Of a DNA stretch of 64,000 nucleotides, positions 36,922-52,840 are shown one piece after another. The stretch comes from Brachycybe producta (Eukaryota > Arthropoda > Diplopoda > Playtdesmida > Andrognathidae). The DNA lies in NCBI GenBank assembly GCA_036925085.1, contig JAUPFP010000037.1, positions 2,166,451 through 2,230,450 of the forward strand. Reading direction: 5' to 3'. The position numbers and the translations under genes are program-made. Numbering within the stretch: position 1 is the first letter of the stretch; the number at the start of each line of letters is the position of its first letter. The notes under the pieces are model-generated. The model made no database searches. It worked only from the letters and a program-made list of their open reading frames with translations, and was not told the origin of the DNA.

Positions 36922-39900
36922 TTAAGTTGGGTGAGTTTGTAATTCCAATTCATTTGCTTTTAGATGAAGAGCATTTAATATTGATAACATTTGATCCACT
37001 TTTCTGTCCATGGTATTGACCTAAAATTAACAATAGAAATAGATTAGTTTAAATTTAAAATATGGTTTCATTGTCAAGTGTTTTTTACTTTAATCTCCAT
37101 ACGCAAGAGTCTGGCTGCAATGGTCACTGGTTTGTTGCTATCATTCACATTTACATGAGCAGGTTTACCAACTGTCTTTTCCAACCTGACAGATGTCAAT
37201 CAAACAAGTAAACATTTTAGTACTTTATAAAAGAAAACAACAGTTCATGCAATGATCGCCACATTTGGAAACTAAAGAATGTTTCTACATGCTTAAAAAA
37301 TCCCTGGGATAGGCTCCAGCTCCCAGACAATTCTTTAAAAATGAATGTTTTGCCATTTTATTTATTTCTTAAATATGAGGCTATAAAAACGTCAAGGAGG
37401 TTATTGTTTCCGAATGAACCCAATACATACCTTCGCTGCAACTCCTTGATTCGAAACATCATGTTTAAATGCCCCTGACTATATTGCTCAATGACATCCT
37501 GAACGTCGTAGGGCTTTCGAGCTTGCGAAAACTGTCTTCTGGCCAAGAAGTACTTCATTTTTCTTATTGCTCTGATGGCATTTTTGTGAGATTCAGTTAG
37601 CCTAATTTAAGAAAAAAAAATGAGTATGGGTCACATATACAAAACTACAAATGTTAATGAACTTCAACTTAACGTTGTAAATGTTTGGGACTGTTCGTTG
37701 TCGTAATCCAATTCATCCGCAGATTCTGCTCCACTTTGAGGGTAGGTTTCACTGGTGATTACTTCGATGGATTGGATGTCACTGTATTGTTGAGGCTCTG
37801 TTTTTGTTCATAAAAATACAGTTGTCAGTAAGTTCAGTAACTTTAAAATGGAGTCATTTTTATTTGTACCAGAACGTTTTTTGTTAGAAAGTAAGAAATG
37901 AAAAAAATCATAAGTTTCTTAGAAACTAGAATAGTGGAAGCCTTGAATGTGTTATTCCATTCAAAAAAAAATACTATCGAAATTTTCAGTTCAAAATTTT
38001 TGAAATTTTACGTTTTTCCAACGTTTAGAGAAAAATTAATCTCAAGTTGTAATAAAAAATTTATTTCAGAAAATTTTTAGCAGATTCTTCTACTATATTC
38101 TAGTTTTTAACAAACATCAAGATTTTTTTTCACAAAGTTACTTTAAAAATGTTCATTATGTAAACTTATAATTTGATTAGATAATTTACTTTCGAGGTAC
38201 CGGTACTAAAAAAAGAGAGAAAAAAATGGTATTTCCAATGTTGCAGAAAATGTACCCTACCATTGGTGACACCATCGTCAAAAGCAACATTTTCGTGCCA
38301 ACTGTGATGCTTTTCATATTTCTTGTCAACATTTGGCGTTGAATTTTCCGATTTTGGTCTTCGGTTCTTGAGACGATATACAATAAAATTCTTCTTGTTC
38401 TTCAAGTTAGAAGAAAAAAGTTATGTTTTTTTAGAATTTACTCAATGCAGAATGACAACTCGGTAAGTTGATATAATTTACGGTACCATTTGTTGTTCGT
38501 AAGTGGATGGTTTCACATGAATCTTCCAGGTGGCCACCGATCCGTGGTTCTTGTCTGCGGCATGACATCTCCATGCACACTATATAATTTACTCATAAAA
38601 GAAAGAAATTAACAGTTTTCATTTTGCAATTAGATTTTTTTACCTGAATCAAAATTGCTGCAGATGGATACTGTCTACTGAAATGCTTTTGGCGTTGTTT
38701 CTGTTGGACTTTAAGAGCAAATCCAGAACCAAGAATACCCTAGTATAATTAATTGAATATGGTTTCGATATTTGCATACTGTCAATTGCAAATACAATTT
38801 GCATAATGTCTACTTACAGATGGAAGAGTTATAAATGAGATGATCACAAGAGAAAAAAAGCAAGTGACTAATCTTCCGACCCATGTTCTCGGTACTTTGT
38901 CACCATAGCCTATTGTAGTAAATGTTGCCTAAAATTTGTCATGGTATAGTTAAGTTTTTTTTTATAGACGAAATTCAATTGATTCTTCTGTCAAAATGTA
39001 AAATTTATCATTCTGCAAATTGACTAGGAAGAGTACAAAGCCACGGTAACAGTTTGTCATTTAATCTGCATATTTACTACAGGGACAGGACTGTGGACCA
39101 CATTTGATTTTAATTTTCTTTTAAAAACTAGAAGTTACATGGAAATATCCTTTTTCTTTATGTTTGAAAATATGTTTTCTAGTTTTTTTTTAGAATTTTA
39201 ATCGTTTCTACTGAGCTCTTTAGCTTTATAAAATATTGTATGTAGGCCTATCTACAGTATAGTATCACGTTAAGAGAGGGTTGCGGTGCTTGGTTTTTAT
39301 TTTTTTAAATACTAGAATGGACGCAAATTATTCCTTTTAGGCTTATGTTTGTAAATATTTTTTTCTAGTTTATTTTAAAATTTCATTCATTTCTACTAAA
39401 TGAAGCAGTCTTTACGCCCACACCCACACAATGAGTTGAAGTAGTCATTTTGCAAATAGTCCCTAACCGTAATAAATCTGCAAATTTATTACTAAATTGA
39501 GGAATGAGTAATTTTCCATTTTGGTGGTAACATGTACACAATTGTATATTTACCACTCCCCACCACAATGCATCTGCAAAACTTTGAAAATCACTGTTGC
39601 CTTCTTCGTTTTGCACATCCTTCTCAGCCAAATATACAAAGTACGAAGAAAAGATGAGTCCCAGAAATCCTATGTATAAAGTTGTTATGAGCTCCTTTTG
39701 AGATTAAAATAAAAATTAAGGGTTTATTCACTCATCATTCATTTGATGATTATTATATTTAATTTGCTGATACCTGACGATGAACATAGACAACAGATCC
39801 TAGGAGTCTCCATGTACCACCTTGGCGATCTGCTCTTAACATGCGAAGAATTTGCAAGAAACGAACTCCACTGAAATATATGACACCAATAGTTACATTT

Positions 39901-41528
39901 TTTTTTACTAAAACACTGTTTAATAAAAGATTTAAAAAATTTGATAAAGGGTCTGAAAAAGTCAGTGTTTGGACAAAGTAATTCAAAGTAATTAATTACA
40001 TTTGCTAATTAGTAATTACATCAGTGAAAATCTAATTAATTACATTGCAAAATTTAAAAAAAGAAACTAATTTTTCCAAGGTATTTGAATTACTTTTTAA
40101 TTATAAATCAAATTATAGGAAAGGAGAGATTGATATCATCAAAATGCAAAAACAAAAAACAACAAAGTTCTACAAAACTGAATTAATCAGTAGGCCTAAT
40201 AATTAGTTAACGCAACTTCCGGCTAGTTTGAGAACAAATCGTTTAAAATACAAAAACAAATGTAATTAAAAAGTAATTTCAATCTTCATTAGAAAAGGTA
40301 ATGAATAAAATTACAAATTACACGGTTACTAATTGAAAAAGTAATTTAATTAGAATAATTCATTACGTTTGGCAAATTACTTTTAAACCAATTATTAGTA
40401 AAAAAAATAATTGTTTTTGTTTAAATATACCATCATTAAAATGCTTTCAGCAACATTCCTCTTAATAGTCGAGTTTCAAGCAAACCTTGAATTTTTTCTT
40501 AAAGTTGTTTTTAAAAACAACTTATAAAATCAACTTTATAACTACACTGTATTGTCTGAATTGGGACTAATTAATAAATACGAGCGTAATTGCGATTAGT
40601 AATAAATTGACTTGTACCTTAACTACACTCATAGACCCTAAAGAAAACAGATGCTTGAAACTGAGTGCTTTAGTTATTTTTTTATTCAATTGTATATTTA
40701 GTAGAATAATTTTTAGATAAATTACCGAATAGCTGATGTTGCAAAAATCTGTCCATCAGCACCAGCAAACAGTACAAATATTGATGCAGCTATAACAATA
40801 ATGTCTACAAATAAAATTGTAAAGTTTGAACAGAGTAGCCTTTTGATGTATTTTCTTAATAAATAAACCGCATTAAGTTACCAATGATACAAATGGGCTT
40901 CCTCATGAAACGAATTCTACCCCAGATCCCAATGTATTTACCACGACATCCAGCAGACCAAACACGAAGTCCATACTCGACACCGAAAAACAACACCAGA
41001 ATCAATTCCTTGACATTGACAAAATTGATAAAAAAAAAATCATTGTTTTTTATGATTAAATTTTTATTTACTCATATATTAGAGATTTTTAATAAATATT
41101 CAAACCATCCAGAAAAGTGTCCTGTTGGCAAAAAATGCAACAGAATCTACTGTTGATAAAATGCTGAAGACGAGACAGACCAAAACGAGCACGAACCTTT
41201 CGACAATTTCTAATTTTATTAATTTTTACATTTTTGGTTGCTGAAATTTCATGAATTTTTAAAATATAATAATAACTTACGCTAAACTGTGATAGAGAAA
41301 ACATTTGACTCCAACTGGTCTTTCTAAAAAATTATACACTTTTCCAGTCATGGTCGATTTTAAGTGACCATGATGTTCTTGTTTGGTCATTTGACGACTT
41401 AGTAATTTATTCACTGTAGCATATTGCTTGGATATATTTGGCGAAGATTTGGTCGGTCCCGGTAATTCGATCGAAACATTATTCGTAGTTTCCATTATGA
41501 TGGTCATGGCTACATCACCCGAGAACAT
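36922..41528 (-). CDS. KCNQ: KCNQ1-type voltage-gated potassium channel, 14 exons
   Basis: Subunit of a plasma-membrane voltage-gated K+ channel, 570 residues. Exons from 5': 41528-41281, 41196-41106, 41008-40882, 40804-40726, 39870-39774, 39694-39554, 38928-38818, 38739-38644, 38579-38487, 38399-38261, 37797-37674, 37601-37431, 37185-37089, 37020-36922; all in frame. Order: cytoplasmic N-terminus, S1, S2, S3, S4 ([18 protein letters not shown]), S5 ([20 protein letters not shown]), pore with filter TIGYGD, S6, the calmodulin-binding IQ region, then ARKPYDVRDV-like helix C (here [18 protein letters not shown]) and a C-terminal coiled coil. The S5 and IQ-region wording is closer to vertebrate KCNQ1 than to KCNQ2-5. 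S6 has LPSGILG for the usual LPAGILG, and S4 has Arg where KCNQ1 has His. The cytoplasmic linker is shorter than in vertebrates. Confidence 0.95.
39950..40400. repeat. AT-rich inverted-repeat block in a KCNQ intron
   Basis: Repeated AGTAATT/AATTAC phrases occur in opposite orientation at both sides of the block (about 39980-40050 and 40320-40385). This is the pattern of a degenerate inverted-repeat transposon. The ends are not resolved. Confidence 0.35.
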
Positions 41529-42054
41529 AATATCTCGAGACCAACACTACTAAAGTGAACTTATAAAGCTTAGACCGTGTCACTCTTATTAAAGCTTTCT
41601 TTGAAATTATTATTCATTTTAAATACCTGTAAAGCCATCACATGGTTTAGATTTAATGTGGATTTGATAAACATTGTTATTTCGGCTTTAAGTTTTTATA
41701 TTTAAAATTGAAGAGTGTTAGAGTTAGGAACCTTAATGGATTACACACATTATTATAATTCTATTTTTGAAAATGTGATGATGTTCACGAATTAATTTAT
41801 GCACTCTAAAAAAACTGCTATTTGTTTGAGCAAGCTGGTTTTAAAGTGTAAATGCATCTCAAACTCTAGTTATTCAGTGTTTCAGAAGCAATAATTACTT
41901 CTGTATTTAAAAACGTTACTTAAAATAAAGTTCAGCGTAAACTATGACTCAAAACAAAACTTTCTATAGTATGTCTATGAGGAGTTTTTTTAAGGTTAGC
42001 TTTGTTTAAGTTTCACTTTGGATTAAGTAACGTTTTAGAATATGGCCGTTAGAG

Positions 42055-42290
42055 AAATTTTGAAAGTGTTTTAGAAACAAGAAGATTAGCTCAATCACTT
42101 AAAGGTAATTTCATGATATATTTTAATATAAGCTTTTTATGTCAATTTGAAAGTGTCTCATTGAAATTTATTTTTAAAGATATCAACATGAACATTCTAT
42201 TAAGTAATTCAGCTACCATTCTAGTTTCTAACACACTTTCAATTTATTTTTTGTTCTGCTTGTGAAACGCAGAATAACCAGAGTTCGAAA
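42055..42290. repeat. foldback-family element
   Basis: The left arm AAAGTGTTTTAGAAACAAGA is mirrored by the right arm TTCTAGTTTCTAACACACTT. The inner parts, CACTTAAAGGTAATTTCATG and its mirror, also pair. Confidence 0.6.
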
Positions 42291-42336
42291 ATTAACTGTT
42301 AATTTAGATCGTAATTAGAACAACTTTGTCTGTTGT

Positions 42337-42375
42337 TTCAGAATACATAGAATTATTTATTCTATGTATTCTGAA
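42337..42375. repeat. perfect 17-bp hairpin
   Basis: TTCAGAATACATAGAAT and ATTCTATGTATTCTGAA pair exactly around a 5-base loop. Confidence 0.8.
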
Positions 42376-42689
42376 TAAACATGTTGAAAAGTTGGCACAA
42401 TTTTTATAAAGAAATTACACATCAAGTGTTTTCATGCAATAATAAATAATATTAGTTTACTGTATTTCAGTCTAGTAGTAATAAATATTTTGCTTGTTGT
42501 TTCTTATTTCTCAAATTATATATGAAAGCAAATGAGTCAATATATTATAGTCTAGATCAAAAACAGCTTTAGGATTTACAAATTACAAAACTTCTGAACA
42601 GTAAAAAAATAATAATACAAAAACTAGTAGCTAAACGTTCGCCAACAATCTGGTCATTACGTCTTCATGACATTTTTTAATAAAAACTA

Positions 42690-42960
42690 GAATTTATTTT
42701 AGAAACTAGAAGAATAACTTAATCACTTAAAATATTCACATTTTTAATAAACTTTATGAAAATTTGAAAATGAACGTCAACAATACCATACGATTTATTT
42801 GTATTTGGCCCAAGTTTATATTAAAAACAAAAATATTTAATTACGAATTTCTATAAAAAGTCTATTTTTAAAGATATGATCATGAAAATCCTCTTAGGTA
42901 AATTTATTTATTCATATAGTTTCTCAAACAATTCTAATTTCTTATTAATATCCCGCTTCC
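42690..42960. repeat. foldback-family element, diverged
   Basis: TTTTAGAAACTAGAAGAATA (about 42697) and ATAGTTTCTCAAACAATT (about 42917) are mirror arms of the family, with AAAGATATGATCATG between them. Confidence 0.45.
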
Positions 42961-44277
42961 ATTTGGTTGAAATATTACGTTAAAATAAATTTTGTTTGAG
43001 TATTTTTAATAAATGTCATAGATTATAGATATTAAAAATTGGCACGATAAAAATACACTTTAACCTCCTATTTCGATGTTGTGGAAATTATGCATAATAT
43101 TATTTCTGAAATCGAGAATAACCGGAGTTTTATTTCATTGTTGCCTGATATTTGCGTAGTTTGTAATGGCTACGAGATACTTATAAGTTATAAAACATCT
43201 TCAATTACATCATGTTATTTTCTTGCTTTTGTTGGCATATGTTTTCCTCTACATTGCAGCAGTTTGTTCTTGATAATGATACATATAACTAATGTAATAA
43301 TTATATTTTAATTTCTCATTAACAGGTCCCTTTATGAAGTGTGAAATGTTGCAGTTGCATCTATTTTGGATGGATAGAAATTGCCTTTTATTCAGCATTA
43401 CATAGGCCTACATTAAAACAAAAGTAAGAACATTATTTAATTTATTACTTTGAAACACAGATAAATCTAATGTTAAGTCTTGTTTGGGTAAGAAAGGAAT
43501 TAACTTGAGCTAAGCATTCGTATAAATAATATCAAACTTTGTTGAATGTTTGTTTAGGCAACAAATACTTTTATTACACACAATTTGAAAGCAAACAAAA
43601 CAAAACAAAAAAAAGTTGGACTCATACACAATTTTACAAACAGAGATATTTGTTTATATAATCTTAAAAAAATGATTACATGACAGTAGCTTTAGCATAA
43701 TATGACATTTAATTTTTTTTGAATATTATAAAAACAAAAATATTTCATTGTGTTACTAGGGCACCGAGTTACATATTTAGAGAGAGAAAGTCCCGGTTTA
43801 TTGAAAAAAAAAAAGCTTTACTCGGGCATACATTATTGCGATATGTGAGATTTACTGAACGTTCTATTAATCTTTGATTTATTCAGCTATGTCTAGACTA
43901 TGGATTTGACGTCACACTGCTGGATAAATCGATGAATAAAAGAATGTGCAAGATGATGAAGGAATTAAAAAGACAAGGAGATAAAATAAGACATCCACCA
44001 AGAACCCTTTTAGAAAATTAATAACTTTTGAAATTGAAGACTCCTTTTAATAGTTGAGATGGTAGAAAGAAGAAATCAGGATTACAGTTGTTAATTTGTG
44101 CATATTAATTAGAAAATGTTTCTAATTGTTGAGATACGTGCAAAAAGGGATCCACGAGGTGCAGGTTTATAATGTAACGTAATCTCCAATAACACTAGCA
44201 ATGAGACAGTTGAATACACCTTTTTATAGATACCTGTACCCACAACTGTGTAACATTTTAAAATGATTGACTTTTTT

Positions 44278-45224
44278 TTACCCAGTCATGCGTTTACATG
44301 ATCCAGTTCCACGTTGGACGTAACTAAATACGCTCTGTAAATAATAATATATAGATATTAATTTTTTATAATTAATTCAAACACATAATTTTATGATGAC
44401 AAATGCGTTACTTACAGTGTCTTTGATGCAAACGAGTCCTTTTCTTGCATCGCATCCGCAAGTGTAGTCTCCACCACATCTATCTCCCACATCATCTCTT
44501 AAATCTTTGCAACTAATATAGCCATGAAAAAATTATTATTAATTAATTAATTAATACAGTATAAGCAATTATTTGAGGTGTTTTAAGTGTTTTGTCCAAC
44601 TCACTATTTTGCAGTTTTGAATGTGTTGTATCGACAACATTCGTCTATGTCACACTGGAAGTCCGTGGAACATGGATGATCATCATCACAAATTGCCTGT
44701 AATAATATCCAAAATAAATGTATTAGCAAATTACAAATATGGTTATATACTGTATTGTATAACCAATAGCTGCGAAATGTAGAACAAACAAAAAACATTA
44801 TTCTGCACTGTAAAAGCAACTATTTAAGCAAACAAATTCTGAAGAAACTCAAAAAGTTTTAGAAAGTAGACTAGTCAAATGAATCGTGTTAATATTTTTT
44901 TTAAAAAATAAATGCCTATAATAACTATAAACTAAATTTTTATTTCACTAGAATTTTGCTGCAAGCAGCAGCCACGAAGGCAGATGGACAAAATATCCAA
45001 TTTCTGCATTACACGTGAAAAGCATATAATATGAAAATCTTCATTTACTAGTCTAGTATCTAAACAATTCATTTTTTTTTCCAATTCTGATTCTAAAAAT
45101 GCTGAGTAAAATACTATTCGTAGACAAAAGATAAAAAGTTTTAAAAACTTTTAAACCAGTTGTTTTATCTCACCTGATAAACCAGGGCCACCAAAAGAAA
45201 TACAGAAACAAAGACCAGCTTCAT
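44278..45224 (-). CDS. secreted prokineticin/astakine-like cysteine-rich peptide
   Basis: A 98-residue precursor. Exons from 5': 45224-45174, 44696-44605, 44512-44416, 44334-44278. Exon 1 is exactly a signal peptide (MKLVFVSVFLLVALVYQ). The mature part has 11 Cys. The spacing C-x5-C-x4-CC, then Cys, then VGDRC, then C-x-C, then GLVC and a last Cys, is the ten-cysteine colipase/prokineticin fold, plus one extra Cys near the mature N-terminus. In arthropods this fold includes astakine cytokines that drive blood-cell formation and some venom peptides, so the role is open. Each disulphide-rich block is on its own exon. Upstream, GTATATAC at about 45328 may serve as TATA box. Confidence 0.72.
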
Positions 45225-46334
45225 TTTTAACACTTTTAGAAATAAATATGTTTCCTTACTATATGATAATCTACTTTTAAATGAAGTAAATATGACCTGT
45301 AACTTTGCCTTTTTATCAATTCAGTTAGTATATACGACTCGTATGAGCAAAGGATGTTATTGCATTTTTTTTTTCTTTCTAGAGGATAATCTTATTTAAG
45401 ACTTTTCTTAGAAACTTTTTTTCTTTTCACTCAAAGGAACATTTCCAGAATATAAAACTTTTGATTGGTTGATTTATAGAACATAACAACAGGGTATTGC
45501 ATTAAACAGCAATTTCTTTTTTTTTGCAGCAGTTGATATGGCACCTATATCAAATATCCTGAACAACAAAAAAATGCTGTGCAATAATTTCGTCATATTT
45601 TAGGTTTAGAAACAACATATTATTGTGTAATTCTTCAAAATTGTTGTTGTTTGTTTATTTGGCACCTTTTTAATAGTGATGGAAGAGAAGGAGGAGACTC
45701 TCTCTCACTCTCTCTTCACTTCCAATTTTTTCTTCATAATTATTGCATATTACAACTTTATATGACCCTCATAGATATTTAAAATAATTATTTGAGTCTG
45801 TTGTAAAACAATTGATAGCAGTCGATATTTAACCTTTGTACTACATGAAATTAAATAGTAGGCCTATAGTCTGTCCTTGATGTTTTCTAATTGGGATAAT
45901 TAAAAAGTGACTCATGTATAGTCAGTTTATTAAGACATATTTATTGAAAAAGTTTCTTGTTGAGATTATGATTGAGGCTTTTCATTCGGCTTGAGTGTTT
46001 GTGGTAGTTTTTCAGTTGAATTCAGAGGCATTTGCGTTCAGAACCATATTACCATTGCACTCTCAATTGGAAGTAATTATACAGACAATGTACTTTCATT
46101 AAGAATCAATTAAATATTTACCTGTTAGTATGGTGAGACCTACATTTTATATAAAATCAAAGCCAAGCCCACAAAACTTTATAGTGAGCCCAGCCCACCG
46201 AGTTTATGACGCCCACCAGACCCACAAGCTGGGCTTTTCTAAAAGTCCACCAACTCCATAAGACCCACAAGCCTATAAAGCACAAAGTTAGTATAATTTA
46301 AGCTGTTTTATGAACAGCTGATCTTCGAATTTTT

Positions 46335-46830
46335 GTTATATTCTGCGTTTCAGAAGCAACATTGAAGAGAACTTGAGTGTTTTAGAAATTAGATAGAACA
46401 TTAGAATCATTTATTTTTTATGTTTGATATTTTTAAAAATAATAACAATTAACTGTTTATATACAAAAAATAATATAAATCGTCTAAAGGTTGGAACACA
46501 CAGGCGACTTTTGAAAGACTTTTTAGCGACAAAAAGAAGTCGAAGGTCGCGAGGTGCTCGCAATGTATTTTTTATTGACAGACGCCAACCTTGGCACACA
46601 ATTAACTTCGACTTCTTTTTATCGCCAAAAAGTCTTTCAAAAGTCGTCTGTGTGCCAAGGGAATTAAAGTTTAGAAACTGTATACATGTATGTAACTGAC
46701 ATAAAAAGCTTCTTTTAAAAGGAATCAACATGAAAATACACTTATGTGATTAAACTACCCATCTAGTTTCTAAAACATTTTTTTAATTTCTTTTCATTCT
46801 GCCCCTGAAAGACGGAATAATCAGAGTTGT
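46335..46830. repeat. foldback-family element with a nested insertion
   Basis: The left arm (TATTCTGCGTTTCAGAAGCA at 46339, then GTGTTTTAGAAATTAGA) pairs with the right arm (ATCTAGTTTCTAAAACA at 46761, then CCCTGAAAGACGGAATAATC). The arms are pushed apart by the element at 46492-46664. Confidence 0.6.
46492..46664. mobile_element. inverted-repeat element nested in a foldback repeat
   Basis: Arms of about 55 bp: TTGGAACACACAGGCGACTT..GAAGTCGAAG on the left and its mirror TTCGACTTC..AAAGTCGTCTGTGTGCCAAG on the right. The target duplication is unclear. There is no coding capacity. Confidence 0.65.
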
Positions 46831-48764
46831 AGAGGCCGTTTTACACAATAAAACCAGCTTAATATTTGTGCATGAAGGAAAATGAGAGATTAAGTTATCA
46901 TAATTTGCTCCAAAAGGATCACACTACGGAAATTTCACACTTATTTTGCCCCCTACTAGTTAAGAAATATGTGAAAAACGTCTCACAAACAAACAACACT
47001 ACATTTCCTATAAAAATAAAAAAACCAAAGGATATTAATTTACTAGGTGATTATTAAAAATAAAAAAAACTGCTGTTGCCAAGGAGGAAAAAAAAAAGTA
47101 ATTCCACATTTTTATTATAAATGATCGAGATTGTCCTTGAAATATTATTTTTTGTTGTTTAAATTAGTAGTCAATTGGTTATTTTTCATTTTTAAATAGA
47201 ATATGTTTTAACCCTACTTACTATAAAACAGTTTTGAAATGAAAACACAAAATGGCTGCCATATTAAAAATCTTTTTTTTTATTATTTCACAATGCTTTT
47301 TCATGAAACAACATCTGTAGTATTATACACTTCCAAAAAAAATTATATATTTTTTAGTTAATGATTAATTTGTTTTGAAAATAATTCAGAAATAAATGCA
47401 GAAATTTGCAACAATTAATTACTAATTATAATGTCATGCATTTACAGGATATATATAAAGCTGACAAATGATGGGTTGTGTTTCTCAAAAGAATTCACTC
47501 AAAATAACATTTTAAATCTTACTGTAAGAAAGTATTTATTTTTATTTAAATTTTAAATTAATATTTTTATTTTATAAGTTTTTTATTGAACGGATGAAGA
47601 ATGACATGAACATTAGCAAATATTTTAAAATGTATAATTTGTTGAAAAGTACTCTAGAATAGAATAAGATGGTGTTTGTTATTATGTGAGTATTGGAACA
47701 ATCCTTAGTATCGGTTCTCCTCGATTAGTCAAATAAAACTATAACTCGTTAGAAAGATATTGTGTTGTCCAAGTATGAATATGCAATTTTTTTTTCTTGC
47801 GGAAACACCAAAATACGTAAAAATGTGTGCCAATGTTAAAATTTACAATGATGTTTATGGGGATTAAAATAATCATTTTAAATTCAAATCAAATAAATGA
47901 CAAGATTGAGGTCTTGTGACCTCAGACCCTCCGCAACGAACCTAACCTAAGGCCTGGTTTTTTTTCCTGCACTTGTGGTAGAACCATTTATGACCACTAT
48001 GGAGGGCTGTTCATGTCAAAATGCCCCAATTATGGATATCCATAATTCCAATATTTATATCTGCAATTCAAATATAGATATGCACAATTTAATTATAGAC
48101 ATCATGGATAGACAAAATTTGACAATTTCGTCATGAACACACACATTCACACTCAGCTTGGCAAGATCTTTCCAACACGTTTATTTAAATTAACGAGGGA
48201 CCACACCTATTACAGGATTATACCGTGAGCAAGATATGAGTTTTTGTCATCGTAAGAACTATTTTGATCCAGAAAACAAAATTAATTTGCATTGTCTCCT
48301 CCCCCCTTTTTTCCTGCCAAATTTCTAGTGACCCATTTTATAATGTCTATGCGACATAGTTATTAAATTTGTTTTAGGCAAATTTAAACCGTTTTTTTTA
48401 GCTGCTGCGAAGAATAAAGTAAAATATTTTTATGAAGATCTCGTTGAAAATAAGCTTTTTTCACTTCTTAAAAAAACTGGTATATAATATGTGTAAAATT
48501 GACAAGTCTCGAGGAAATCTTATCATTCTCTTCGATTAGAACATTTCTCCAATATTAAATAAATTAACAGTAATTAACTCTTTCACACTTAACACCTTAT
48601 TTCTTAAACCACACTTATTCTTAACACTGGTTATGTAGTTACTAACTATCTGTACATTGTTATTCATCGATTTATTCAACAGCCTGACATCGCTTCGAAC
48701 GTGACGTCACGCGGTCTGAAGGAAATCGATAAGTAAAAAAAATGTGCGGTCTTTAATTTTATGA

Positions 48765-49080
48765 ACTCTGGTTATATTTGTGTTTCAGGCGCAGCACAAA
48801 GCAGAAATTGAAAGTGTGTTATAAACTAGAACGGCAGCTATATCATTAAATAGTATTTTAATATTCATATATTTCAAAATAAGTTTTTTGTAGACACAGG
48901 TTAAAGAAATATGAACTGTTTAAGGTATTGGCTATTTTCAAACTCACATAAAAAGTTTATTTAAAAAAACACCGACATTAAAATCACCAGAGTGATTGCA
49001 CTACGCTTCTAGTTTCTAAAACAATTTCAAGTTTTTCTTAATTTTATACCTGAAAGACAAAATAATACAAGTTCGAGAGA
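48765..49080. repeat. foldback-family element
   Basis: GAAAGTGTGTTATAAACTAG (48818) pairs with CTTCTAGTTTCTAAAACAAT (49006). The outer arms start AACTCTGGTTAT and end ACAAAATAATACAAGTTC. Confidence 0.55.
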
Positions 49081-49345
49081 CGCGTTTACACTTATAAAAT
49101 CACTTCTAATGTTGCCGAAAAAAACAAAGAAGAAATCAAACCGTTTTTATTTGTTGTTTTTTACACTTTTAACGATATATTTAATGAGCCTTTTTATGCT
49201 CCTGACGATTCTATTTTCGATCGTCTTGAGCATTTTTGGTCACTTCATGTACAAAACTTTTTATTATTATTCGTTATAACATCACCCTCCTCTTCAACAT
49301 CATGGAAAACTTTCTATTTACGAGAAAAAAGGGTTAAGAGATTAG

Positions 49346-52153
<2,808 letters not shown>

Positions 52154-52254
52154 CTTTTAAAATTTAAAATGAAAATGAACCATCATTACAAGTTGTTAAA
52201 AGCCCCTCCCCATCCAACACTGATTATTCAGTTTTTCAAATGCAAAATTACGAT

Positions 52255-52510
52255 AAACTTGAAAGTGTTTGCAAAACTAGATCACTCATAATGATATCTT
52301 TTAAAATAAGCTTTATATGTTAATTTGAAAATGTTCCAACTTCAATTTTTTTAATGTTTTTTTCTATAAAAAGTTTATTTTGAAAGATATCAACATGAAA
52401 ATAATTTTAAGTAATTGACGCGGTACCCTTTTAGTTTTGCAAACACTTTCAAGTTTCTTTTAATGTTGTGTTCTTGAAAGAATAAGCTTAATCAAGAGTT
52501 CAAAAGTCAG
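52255..52510. repeat. foldback-family element
   Basis: CTTGAAAGTGTTTGCAAAAC (52259) is mirrored by GTTTTGCAAACACTTTCAAG (52434), an exact 20-bp pair; AAAGATATCAACATG lies between. Confidence 0.65.
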
Positions 52511-52584
52511 CTGTTTATAAAGCTGATAGTTTAATTCTGTTACCGTGTTACCGTGTTAATTCTGTTTACTTTTTTTTTTTCAGA

Positions 52585-52840
52585 AAATAACATTCTGAAA
52601 AAAATTCAAAGTGTTTTAGAAACTAGAAACTAAAAGTCTTTTTTTTTTAAATATTTTTCAAAACAAAAACCTTCTTATGACAGTTTGTAATAGGAGAAAA
52701 CGCAAAAATTGATAATTTTCAACCCATTTAAATGTATTTTAAGATATCGGCATAAAAATACATTTAAAATAATCTTCTACCATTTCTAGTTTTGTAAACA
52801 ATTTGAATTTTATCGTGATATTGTGTTCCTGAAAAGAGTT
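52585..52840. repeat. foldback-family element, diverged
   Basis: AAAGTGTTTTAGAAACTAGA (52608) and a weaker mirror TTCTAGTTTTGTAAACA (52783). Confidence 0.45.

Larger units (their letters stand above)
41529..44277. other. upstream region of the KCNQ gene
   Basis: No gene is seen. Two foldback-family repeats (about 42055-42290 and 42690-42960) and a perfect 17-bp palindrome (42337-42375) fill the middle. The ORF at 43081-43311 lacks coding signs. Confidence 0.45.
45225..49345. other. intergenic region between peptide and BTBD10 genes
   Basis: No gene is seen in 4.1 kb. It contains foldback-family elements at 46335-46830 (with a nested element) and 48765-49080, a GC-richer 46140-46290 block with repeated GCCCA phrases, and a CGAACCTAACCTAAGG phrase at about 47937. 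The ORFs at 46411-46731 and 46424-46699 lie in the nested inverted repeat and are discounted. Confidence 0.45.

Noticed and set aside
46411-46731. Pair of 91 and 106 codon ORFs on opposite strands
   Set aside because: They mirror each other across the nested inverted-repeat element; no homology recognised.
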